A stretch of DNA of 36,503 bases from Chthoniobacterales bacterium. Its GTDB lineage: Bacteria; Verrucomicrobiota; Verrucomicrobiia; Chthoniobacterales; UBA10450. The notes under the pieces were generated by a model. The model saw only the letters and a program-made list of their open reading frames with translations. It had not been told where the DNA came from and searched no databases. Below, piece after piece: positions 9,926 through 16,530 of the stretch. The stretch is taken from contig JACDGS010000039.1 of NCBI GenBank assembly GCA_013821455.1, forward strand, positions 1 to 36,503. The letters run 5' to 3'. The translations under genes and the position numbers were made by a program. Numbering within the stretch: position 1 is the first letter of the stretch; each line of letters begins with the position of its first letter.

Positions 9926-10969
9926 CTAAATAAGGGCGACTCCATTCTTCGTCGAACGGGCCGGATTGCGGGGCAGGGTTTGCCAGGCAATCCAGGCCAG
10001 CCGCCAGGCGAAGATCCCGCCGACGACCAGAATGCCGAGCCACAGGGATGTCACACTCAGGGAGACAAGGCTTTGGATTTGCGCGCTTTGATGCGGGCTC
10101 AGGGCCAGGCCGTTCGGCTCACTCAGCGAAAGCAAAGGCGACGTGCCTAACAATGGATAGAGAACGACCAGACTGAGCGCGCTCGTGAGCACGCCGGTCG
10201 CCGGCGGGAGCCAGCGCCAGTTGGGCTCGGCGAGGTTAATCCAATGTTGCGCGAGGCTGATCAACGCGATGATCAGAACCGGCCAGTAGAGGCCGGTCAG
10301 GAGCGGAGCGAAATGCATCTGCGCGCCAGCTTTGGTGATCACGAGGTAAGGAAGGCTCCCGTGCTTCCACCACCAAAGGATGAAGAGGGATTGGATGATA
10401 ATTCCTGCAATGGAATTCGACCGGCGCACTTGCTTCGCCTGAAGCGCTGGAGTTGGGAGTGTCTTCGGATCCCAGCGGCTGCCCCATTTTTCCAGGAGGC
10501 GGAAGTGAGTTAGCCCGAAATCGATCGCGGCAAAGACGAGGGTGACAAGCACCAAGGCGGGGAGTGATACCCAGGCGACGCGAATGAGCGCGTCACGGAG
10601 TTGAGCGAAGGGTTGTCCGTGCGCCTGGGTTCCAAACACGACCGCCGGGATGATGCCGGGAACGAGCAGGAGAACGAGCGTGACTCGGAGCGCGGTCCAA
10701 TAGAACGGAAAGACGATCGGCCCGATAAGTTGCCGGCCAAAAGTGACCGTGCGGTGCTCTTGCTGGTAGCGCGAAGCCATCAGGATCGGCGACCCGTGCT
10801 CTTTGAGGAGCGCGGCGATTTCGTCGTCGGTAAGCGGGCGTTCGAGCGCGGCGGCGCGGTCGTCGATTTCGGCCTGGAGGTTGCTGGCGAGCTCGGCGGC
10901 GATGTCGTCGCGCTGTTTTTTCGGGAGCCAGAATTTTATGGCGGTGAGGTAGCGGTCGAGGAGTTGCAT
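9926..10969 (-). CDS. HAAS-domain multi-pass membrane protein
   Basis: A 347-residue inner-membrane protein. The first 75 residues (LLDRYLTAIKFWLPKKQRDD, then ELASNLQAEI and DEIAALLKEHGSP) form the helical HAAS-type domain (formerly DUF1700-like) usually encoded next to PadR regulators. About six hydrophobic segments follow (roughly 80-110, 130-152, 195-212, 233-255, 270-288 and 318-338). Function is unknown; such proteins are thought to act in envelope signalling. It lies 18 bases downstream of padR on the same strand, with the dispersed motif (10980-10987) in the gap. It converges with the polymerase gene. A near-match of the motif (GCCTAACAA) lies at 10144, but no exact copy is inside the gene. 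Confidence 0.85.
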   Translation of the reverse strand: MQLLDRYLTAIKFWLPKKQRDDIAAELASNLQAEIDDRAAALERPLTDDEIAALLKEHGSPILMASRYQQEHRTVTFGRQLIGPIVFPFYWTALRVTLVLLLVPGIIPAVVFGTQAHGQPFAQLRDALIRVAWVSLPALVLVTLVFAAIDFGLTHFRLLEKWGSRWDPKTLPTPALQAKQVRRSNSIAGIIIQSLFILWWWKHGSLPYLVITKAGAQMHFAPLLTGLYWPVLIIALISLAQHWINLAEPNWRWLPPATGVLTSALSLVVLYPLLGTSPLLSLSEPNGLALSPHQSAQIQSLVSLSVTSLWLGILVVGGIFAWRLAWIAWQTLPRNPARSTKNGVALI

Positions 10970-10987
10970 AGTCTTATGTTCGTTAGG

Positions 10988-11323
10988 TTAGATGATCCGG
11001 GTGAGTGAAGAATTGATCTGCTCCAGTTCGGCGAGGAGTTGTTTGAGGATGGCGCGGCCGTCGCGCGAAAGTTTGTAGAAACGTTTTTTGCGGTTGTTCT
11101 CCTCACGCCATTCGCTTTCGAGGAGGCCCTGGGTTTCGAGCCGGCGGAGGAGCGGGTAGAGCGTCCCTTCGTCGATCTCCATCCCGAGGGCGGCGAGATC
11201 TTTGCGCAAGGTGTAGCCGTAATGTTCGCGCCGGAGTTGGGCGAGGACGGCGACGATGAGGAGGCCGCGGCGCAATTCGAGGCGCAGATTATTAAAGAGG
11301 TCGGAATTCAGGTCGCTGCTCAT
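10988..11323 (-). CDS. PadR-family transcriptional regulator
   Basis: A 111-residue winged-helix repressor. Seen: LRRGLLIVAVLAQLRREHYGYTL (first helices), the DNA-binding segment EIDEGTLYPLLRRLETQGLLES typical of PadR, the wing KKRFYKLSRDGR, and a short C-terminal dimerisation helix as in the small PadR-s2 class. It very probably controls itself and the HAAS membrane protein downstream. The upstream region has a good promoter (11355-11383) overlapped by a dyad (11337-11359). The signal sensed is unknown. No Shine-Dalgarno sequence is evident. Confidence 0.93.
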   Translation of the reverse strand: MSSDLNSDLFNNLRLELRRGLLIVAVLAQLRREHYGYTLRKDLAALGMEIDEGTLYPLLRRLETQGLLESEWREENNRKKRFYKLSRDGRAILKQLLAELEQINSSLTRII

Positions 11324-11336
11324 TTTACGATGCGCA

Positions 11337-11359
11337 ATACACTATGTAACACACAGTAT
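11337..11359. promoter_or_regulatory. Probable PadR operator
   Basis: An imperfect 23-base dyad: ATACACTATGT, a central A, then ACACACAGTAT (8 of 11 arm positions pair). It also contains direct repeats of the form xTATGTAxCACAC. It overlaps the -10 region of the padR promoter, as expected for autorepression. PadR operators often contain ATGT/ACAT half-sites; the assignment is inference. Confidence 0.55.
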
Positions 11360-11383
11360 GTAGCACACGGTATAATGCGTCAA
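11355..11383 (-). promoter_or_regulatory. Sigma-70-like promoter of padR
   Basis: On the minus strand TTGACG (11378-11383) is followed after 17 bases by CATACT (11355-11360), 32 bases before the padR start codon. The match to TTGACA/TATAAT is 5/6 and 4/6. Confidence 0.6.
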
Positions 11384-11896
11384 ACCATTTTCGGAAATTA
11401 TTTTCTTCTTCTCTTGGTCGAACACGGGCGAGGCTGGCCGTAGCGGTTAACGTTTCTCGCGTTCCCCGGTGGCGGTTGATTCGCAAACGCGTCGCTTAGC
11501 TCAGCGGCCGGCTCGGCAAACGTCGATTCCGTAATGGGGAATGGGAAGTTCGCTCGCGGCGCGAATCGCTACGTCCGAAAATCCTGGAACGGAAGCCACC
11601 TTATAGTCCTCGGCAGTGAGCCCGCGTACACGACCGCTCGTCCCGCGCTTCTCGTTAGGCGCCGGCTACTCCCTGTTCTCAGCAGGAAGTGAGCGACCTC
11701 CTTGGAGTTTGCCATTGCCGCACGGGCCCAGCATGAAAAGCCATGAATCGCCCGACACTTCTCATTATGGTCGTCAGGCTCGCCGCGATTCCACGAACCC
11801 TAAAGTGCAGGGTTACGACGGCGCGGTGATGTCATTCGTAGAATATCTCTACGAGCTGGCGAAGTGACGCGTCAGCCGGCCTTCATCGACGCGCAA
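11384..11896. other. Stretch without a secure gene
   Basis: Between the padR promoter and the terminator at 11897 there is no recognisable gene. One reading frame of up to 83 codons lies on the plus strand (see 11733-11867), and one motif copy at 11652 falls in its permitted frame (Ser-Leu-Gly). A tRNA-like string near 11488 was examined and rejected. Confidence 0.6.
11733..11867 (+). CDS. Doubtful small hypothetical protein (44 residues, or 83 from a GTG at 11616)
   Basis: From the ATG the peptide begins MKSHESPDTSHYGRQARR and ends SFVEYLYELAK. It is polar and basic, with no signal peptide, membrane segment or family I recognise. No good ribosome binding site is visible. The only support is an open frame and a motif copy in the frame that avoids a stop. 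It could be chance or a gene remnant. Confidence 0.2.
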   Translation: MKSHESPDTSHYGRQARRDSTNPKVQGYDGAVMSFVEYLYELAK

Positions 11897-11927
11897 ACAC
11901 TGCCGGGGAAAAATCACCCGGCAGTGT
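11897..11927 (-). terminator. Hairpin terminator of the small membrane protein gene
   Basis: A perfect 11-bp stem, ACACTGCCGGG with CCCGGCAGTGT, around a 9-base loop. It starts 44 bases past the stop of the minus-strand gene at 11972. On the minus strand it is followed by a weak T run (GTTTGCG). Its place supports that gene being real. Confidence 0.6.
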
Positions 11928-11971
11928 CGCACGAAGAATTCGAAGACAGGGTTCGCGAAAACGCCAGGGCG

Positions 11972-12292
11972 TTAACCGCTCGCGGTCTGCGCCAGTGTGA
12001 CTACGAGCGAGGCCAACGACCAGGCCGCCAGACCCGCGACGATCGCGAAGGCGATCATCTCCACGAGGTAGCCATGGTGGTTTTTCTCGTCGAGGTAATC
12101 GCTGCTCATGCGGCGAAAGGCGCGCAGCTCGGCGCGTCCAGCAGTGGCGTGCTGTGCACGCCAAGCGGCAACGTCCTCGGCCGGGGCGTGGAAATGGTAA
12201 TCGGTCTGCGGAAAACTCCGCGTTGAAAGGCGCTCGGCCCGGTCATGGTGACGTGTTGGCGACGGTGAGATTGATAGAGGTAATGGTTTCAT
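11972..12292 (-). CDS. Small hypothetical membrane protein
   Basis: A 106-residue product with a polar N-terminal two thirds (DYHFHAPAEDVAAWRAQH, RRMSSDYLDEKNHHG) and one strong C-terminal membrane segment, about residues 77-100 (LVEMIAFAIVAGLAAWSLAS). I do not recognise the family. A hairpin just past the stop acts as a plausible terminator. The start is unsure: the ATG at 12292 has no Shine-Dalgarno sequence, and internal starts are possible. It lacks the dispersed motif. The plus-strand frames over the same bases look like shadows. Confidence 0.5.
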   Translation of the reverse strand: MKPLPLSISPSPTRHHDRAERLSTRSFPQTDYHFHAPAEDVAAWRAQHATAGRAELRAFRRMSSDYLDEKNHHGYLVEMIAFAIVAGLAAWSLASLVVTLAQTASG

Positions 12293-12641
12293 TGGTATTG
12301 TGGTGTTTGCGTTTCGTGATACCCGAAGAGACTTCGGATAACCCGGGCGACAGCCACGGGGAAAAGTTCAGCCGATTAGTTACCGCGTGGTGCGGGATGG
12401 CTGAGATCGAAGCACGGCGAAGGCACCGGCCGGAAATCGGCGGTGCAAATCATTGTGCTGATCGTTTTCATCGGCGACATACTTGCATCGCTTTATATTT
12501 TTGTCCAGCGGTGCGTGGCGATGTCTTTATAAGATGCTGTTTATCAGCTAGAAACAGTTATGAAATTTATCTGGGCTCGCGGTGATTGTTGACTCTAGCA
12601 AGGTTTTGCGCACGCCTCGGACACACCTCAAAACGTGCGTT
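12293..12641. other. Stretch without a secure gene
   Basis: About 350 bases upstream of the sulfotransferase-like gene. It is more AT-rich in its last part (12480-12600) than its surroundings. A 143-codon plus-strand frame crosses it but its product is not protein-like. A 29-codon frame at 12443-12532 encodes a hydrophobic peptide (see that entry). No clear promoter or terminator is seen. Confidence 0.5.
12443..12532 (+). CDS. Possible hydrophobic micropeptide or gene remnant
   Basis: A GTG-initiated frame of 29 codons reads VQIIVLIVFIGDILASLYIF, then VQRCVAMSL and a TAA stop, forming one credible membrane segment. The frame is open upstream for about 18 more codons without a better start. 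No ribosome binding site is clear. It may be a small membrane peptide, the tail of a broken gene, or chance. Confidence 0.15.
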   Translation: MQIIVLIVFIGDILASLYIFVQRCVAMSL

Positions 12642-12650
12642 GCCTAACGA

Positions 12651-13394
12651 ATGATATCCTCGCCTTTACGTCTCGCGATGTGGTCCGGCCCGCGCAATAT
12701 CTCGACCGCAATGATGCGGGCCTGGGGAAATCGGGCTGATACGGCGGTGATCGACGAACCGTTTTACGCCTTTTATCTCCAAGCCACCGGCAAGCAGCAT
12801 CCCGGCGCCGCCGAAGTGATCGCGCGAGGCGAGACGAACTGGCGAAAAGTAGCCACTGGCCTAACGAATGAGTCTCCCGCCGGCGCGCGCGTTTTCTATC
12901 AGAAACAGATGACGCACCATCTACTTCCCGAGATGGATCGCGGGTGGATTCTTAGCCTAACGAATTGCTTTCTCATCCGCGATCCGGCCGAAGTGATCGC
13001 TTCCTACCTTCGAAAAACCGACGATCCCGCGCTGGAAGATTTGGGCTTCGTGCAGCAGGTCGAATTGTTCGACTGGGTGCGTGCGAATTCCGATCGCGTC
13101 CCGCCGGTGATCGACGCGCGTGACGTGCTCGAAAATCCTGAAGGCATTCTCAGGATGCTCTGCGCTGCGGTGGGCGTGGAGTTTGCTCGGGCGATGCTTT
13201 CGTGGCCGCCCGGCTTGAGGGAGACAGATGGGACCTGGGCCAAACATTGGTACGGCGAAGTGGCCCGCTCGACTTCTTTTCAGCCTAACGAACGCAAGAC
13301 CGCGCTCGTGCCGTCACGGCTGCGAGCAGTGCACGAGCGATGCCGGGAATGCTACGACGCGCTTTTTCCGCACCGCTTAACTCTGTCATCGTGA
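12651..13394 (+). CDS. Sulfotransferase-like P-loop protein
   Basis: A 247-residue cytoplasmic protein of the sulfotransferase-like superfamily. Seen: the 5' phosphosulfate-binding-type loop MWSGPRNISTAMMRAWG (about 10-26), the 3'-phosphate-binding-type segment FLIRDPAEVIASYLRK (about 104-119), and LENPEGILRMLCAAVGV. It is followed 110 bases later by a class IV aminotransferase-like gene. In plants and some other eukaryotes these two domains are, to my recollection, fused in branched-chain-aminotransferase-like proteins, which supports a joint pathway. The true substrate is unknown. The start ATG directly follows a motif copy (12642-12650) and lacks a Shine-Dalgarno sequence. Three more copies lie inside. 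Confidence 0.8.
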   Translation: MISSPLRLAMWSGPRNISTAMMRAWGNRADTAVIDEPFYAFYLQATGKQHPGAAEVIARGETNWRKVATGLTNESPAGARVFYQKQMTHHLLPEMDRGWILSLTNCFLIRDPAEVIASYLRKTDDPALEDLGFVQQVELFDWVRANSDRVPPVIDARDVLENPEGILRMLCAAVGVEFARAMLSWPPGLRETDGTWAKHWYGEVARSTSFQPNERKTALVPSRLRAVHERCRECYDALFPHRLTLSS

Positions 13395-13459
13395 GCAACC
13401 GCATGACCTCGCTAGTGTCACTCGACTTTGTTTGAAAATGGATGACCGAAAAACGCTTG

Positions 13460-13497
13460 CGGGGTCCTTCGCCGCGCTGCGCCGGCTCAGGATGACA
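13460..13497. repeat. Single arm of the family B hairpin repeat
   Basis: GGGGTCCTTCGCCG through CAGGATGAC resembles the right arm of the elements at 7524-7622 and 24433-24565. The left arm is missing or decayed. It ends eight bases before the aminotransferase start codon, leaving no room for a normal ribosome binding site. Confidence 0.65.
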
Positions 13498-13504
13498 AAT
13501 TAAA

Positions 13505-14419
13505 ATGCTTCAGCAATTCAACGAAAAAAACCGCGACTTGATCGTCAACATCAACGGCCGGCTCGTCCACCGGGACGAGGCCGGAATAAGCCCGTTCGAC
13601 TCCGCAGTGCAGGGCGGCGACGCCGTTTGGGAGGGCCTGAGGCTTTATCGCGGTCGCATCTTCAAATTGGAGGAACACCTCGAGCGGCTGCGCCGTTCCG
13701 CGACGGCGCTTTCTTTCGCGGAGATCCCGCCTAACGAAAAGATAATCGAGGAAATCAGGCGCACCCTCGCTGCGAACGAGATGGAAGACGGCGTCCACCT
13801 CCGGCTCACTCTCACGCGCGGGGTAAAAATTACTTCCGGAATGGACCCGCGCCTCAATCAAAGCGGTCCAACTTTGATCATCCTCGCGGAACACAAGGTG
13901 CCGGTTTATGCGACGACCGGTCTCTCGTTAGTCACGAGTAATATGCGCCGTCCGCCGCCGGAAATTCTCGACCCGCAAATCCACCACGCCAATCTGCTCA
14001 ACTCCATCCTGGCGAAAATCGAGGCCAACGCGGCCGGCGCCGACGACGCGCTCATGCTCGACACGCGCGGCTTCGTCGCCGAGACCAACGCGACCCATCT
14101 ATTTCTCGTTAGGCAGAACGAAGTCGCGACTAGTCGCGTGCTTGCCTGTCCCGCGGGTATTACGCGCGCGACGATCCTGGAGATTTGCGCAACGCAAAAG
14201 ATTCCGTGCCGCGAAGCCGATCTCTCGCTCGAAGAATTTTACGGTGCCGATGAGGTTTTCTGTTCCGGCACCATGGGCGAGCTGGCCGCAATTACGCAAA
14301 TCGACGGGCGCGCCATCAGCCACGGTGAAATCGGCTCGATGACGCGGCGCTTGAGCCAACTCTATGCCGAGCGCACGGCGAACGAAGGCACCCCTGTGGT
14401 CGAGGTTGCAGAGCGCTGA
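13505..14419 (+). CDS. Class IV aminotransferase-like protein lacking the PLP lysine
   Basis: A 304-residue protein of the fold-type IV PLP family (branched-chain and D-amino acid aminotransferases, aminodeoxychorismate lyase). Seen: SPFDSAVQGGDAVWEGLRLY at the N-terminus, GVHLRLTLTRG, then the usual Schiff-base region reading QIHHANLLNSILAKIEA (158-174), and ADDALMLDTRGFVAETNATH. In family members a lysine lies three or four residues before the Asn of that region. Here those positions are Ile159 and His160, and there is no lysine between 132 and 170. The rest of the fold looks intact, so I infer a changed or non-PLP activity. It is encoded after the sulfotransferase-like gene, probably as its partner. 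The name branched-chain aminotransferase should not be transferred without care. Confidence 0.88.
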   Translation: MLQQFNEKNRDLIVNINGRLVHRDEAGISPFDSAVQGGDAVWEGLRLYRGRIFKLEEHLERLRRSATALSFAEIPPNEKIIEEIRRTLAANEMEDGVHLRLTLTRGVKITSGMDPRLNQSGPTLIILAEHKVPVYATTGLSLVTSNMRRPPPEILDPQIHHANLLNSILAKIEANAAGADDALMLDTRGFVAETNATHLFLVRQNEVATSRVLACPAGITRATILEICATQKIPCREADLSLEEFYGADEVFCSGTMGELAAITQIDGRAISHGEIGSMTRRLSQLYAERTANEGTPVVEVAER

Positions 14420-14569
14420 CGAAACCCGAAGTCCAAAGTTGCGTGCAGTTCGTTAGGTGTGTGGGGACATCATCATTCCTCGACCACTTCGTTGACGCTT
14501 TCCGCCCCGGAAGATACTCTCTCTCCTGCGAATCCCGCGGTGCTGACCCGCCGCTGCCTTCCCTCATTC

Positions 14570-16273
14570 ATGCCTCCGCCTAACGAAGAATTTGTGCTCG
14601 ATCTCCTGCGCGACGTGGGCCTCGTCACGCGCAAGCAGGTCGAGGAAGCGCGCACTCGCCTCAACGGGTCGAACAGTGTCGTCGCCGCGCTCGTGCGCGA
14701 CCGCATCATTTCGGAGGACGACGTTTCGCGCAGCCTCGCGGCGCAGGCGCACATGCATTGGATCGACCTCAGTGAGATGGTCGTGACCCAGGAAATCATC
14801 GACGAAATAAAACCGGCGGACGCGCGCCGTTTTCGCATGATCCCGATCGCGCGCAACGAGTCCGGCCTGGTCGTCGCGACCGGCGATCCGCTCGACTTCG
14901 ACAGTATCGACACCCTCACTTTTATCCTGAAACGGGAAGTCGAACTGGTCTGCACCACCCCGGAAAAAATCAGCGAGGCGCTGGTAAAATATTACGGCAC
15001 CGCGGACGAGGCCGCCGAAAATCTCCTGCGCCGCATCGGCGATCCAACGCTCGATTTCGATCTGGAAGAAGGCGTGGAGCTGGGCGAAGGCGACACGGCC
15101 GACGCGCCCATTGTGCGCATGGTCTCGATGCTTTTGCTCGAAGCGCACAAGCTCGGCGCGAGCGACATCCATCTCGAGCCGCTCGAGAAAAGTTTCCGCG
15201 TCCGCTTCCGCATCGACGGCGTCCTGCAGGAGATGCAATCGCCGCCGAAGAAGCTGCAATCCGCGATCGTGAGCCGGCTCAAAATTATGACCGGCTCCAT
15301 GAGCATCGCGGAGAAGCGGCTGCCGCAGGACGGCCGCATTCAGGTGAAGATGGGGAAAAAATCGGTGGACCTCCGCGTTTCCACTTTGCCGACGAATCAC
15401 GGCGAAAGCATGGTCATGCGTTTGCTCGACAAAACGAGTTTGCTTCTCGGTTTGCCGGAGCTCGGTTTCCTCAGCGACGACCAGGAAAGTTTCGAGCGTC
15501 TGTTGCGCGCGCCTGACGGCATTTTGCTCGTCACCGGCCCGACCGGTTCGGGTAAGACGAGCACGCTTTACGCGTGTCTGAATTACATCAACAAACCCGA
15601 CCGCAAGATCATCACCGTTGAGGAGCCCGTGGAGTATCAGATGAACGGGATCAACCAGGTGCAGGTGAACAGCGAGATCGGCATGACTTTTCCCGCGGCC
15701 TTGCGCTCCATCTTGCGGCAGGCGCCGAACATCATCATGATCGGTGAGATTCGCGATCTCGAGACGGCGTCGATCGCGACCAACGCCAGCCTCACGGGGC
15801 ACCTTGTCTTTAGCACGCTGCACACCAACGACGCGCCCTCTGCGGTCGCGCGGCTGATCGACATCGGCGTGCAGCCGTTTCTCGTCTCCACTTCTATTCG
15901 CGCGATCATGGCGCAACGACTCGTTAGGCGACTTTGCTCCAAATGCCGCGAGCCGGGTCATCTGACGGATTCGGAGCTGCGCGCCTTGCGCATCGAAGGT
16001 TCCCAATTGAGCGAAGCGAACGTGATGCGCCCGGTCGGCTGCGAGCGTTGCCGGCAGACCGGTTACAAAGGACGGATGGGAATTTTCGAGCTCTTCGAGA
16101 TCGACGATGAAGTGCGTCACATGGTGAACGATCGCGCGTCCACGCTGGAGCTGCGGCAGCGCGCGCGCGAGCTCGGCATGCGCACGTTGCGCGAGGATGG
16201 CGTGCGCAAAGTGCTCGCCGGCATGACGAGCGCGGAGGAAGTGATCTCGATCACCATCGGGGATTTGAATTGA
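14570..16273 (+). CDS. Type IV pilus / type II secretion assembly ATPase (first copy)
   Basis: A 567-residue hexameric ATPase of the GspE/PilB family that powers pilin or pseudopilin assembly at the inner membrane. Seen: an N-terminal MshEN-like domain (EEFVLDLLRDVGLV onward), ASDIHLEP, Walker A GPTGSGKT (323-330), the Asp box near EEPVEYQ, Walker B-type MIGEIRDLETASIA, the His box GHLVFSTLHTND, and a zinc-binding C-terminal part with CSKC and CERC. I choose the ATG at 14570; its codons 4 to 6 carry the dispersed motif, and 37 upstream in-frame codons look non-coding. A paralogue follows at 16531. The 518-codon antisense frame here is a shadow. Confidence 0.94.
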   Translation: MPPPNEEFVLDLLRDVGLVTRKQVEEARTRLNGSNSVVAALVRDRIISEDDVSRSLAAQAHMHWIDLSEMVVTQEIIDEIKPADARRFRMIPIARNESGLVVATGDPLDFDSIDTLTFILKREVELVCTTPEKISEALVKYYGTADEAAENLLRRIGDPTLDFDLEEGVELGEGDTADAPIVRMVSMLLLEAHKLGASDIHLEPLEKSFRVRFRIDGVLQEMQSPPKKLQSAIVSRLKIMTGSMSIAEKRLPQDGRIQVKMGKKSVDLRVSTLPTNHGESMVMRLLDKTSLLLGLPELGFLSDDQESFERLLRAPDGILLVTGPTGSGKTSTLYACLNYINKPDRKIITVEEPVEYQMNGINQVQVNSEIGMTFPAALRSILRQAPNIIMIGEIRDLETASIATNASLTGHLVFSTLHTNDAPSAVARLIDIGVQPFLVSTSIRAIMAQRLVRRLCSKCREPGHLTDSELRALRIEGSQLSEANVMRPVGCERCRQTGYKGRMGIFELFEIDDEVRHMVNDRASTLELRQRARELGMRTLREDGVRKVLAGMTSAEEVISITIGDLN

Positions 16274-16293
16274 TCACGGTCGCGACCAGGCAA

Positions 16294-16478
16294 ATCCGGG
16301 GAGGACGGGGTGTCACCCCGTCGTTCGGTGCAGTCTGCGCCGAACCGTCCGGAGAGAGGAGTTGGAGCGACCAAGAGCTGTCGTCGTCACTTTGGGTTCC
16401 GAGCACGTGGCTTGCGCGCGAGGCCTTGGGCGAGGCTCGCCCAAGTGCGACGGGCTACCAGCCCGTCCTCCCCGGATT
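16294..16478. repeat. REPIN-like element (family A), 185 bp
   Basis: Starts ATCCGGGGAGGACGGGG and ends with the inverse CCCGTCCTCCCCGGAT. Each end holds its own small hairpin (GGGGTGTCACCCC at the left, GGGCTACCAGCCC at the right). The left end continues into GTTCGGTGCAGTCTGCGCCGAAC. The inner right part has a further hairpin around CTTGGGCGAG/CTCGCCCAAG. The middle differs from the other copies. It fills the gap between the two ATPase genes. Confidence 0.9.
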
Positions 16479-16530
16479 TTCCCGCATCTCAGCCCCTCTG
16501 CACTTGTGGCCTAACGATTGTGCCTAACGA

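Noticed and set aside
11483-11535. tRNA-like string (TAGCTCAG followed by TCGATTCC)
   Set aside because: The two boxes are far too close (about 30 bases start to start) and no acceptor or anticodon stem can be formed.
12154-12585. 143-codon plus-strand frame
   Set aside because: It overlaps the more protein-like minus-strand membrane gene, and its product has no recognisable feature.
14564-16120. 518-codon open frame on the minus strand
   Set aside because: It is antisense to the first assembly ATPase, with low-complexity Arg/His/Asp composition typical of a shadow frame.
16294-16478. Family A repeat as a plain transcription terminator
   Set aside because: It is 185 bp with two separated hairpin ends and no T run, and recurs with the same ends and different cores, which fits a mobile doublet better.
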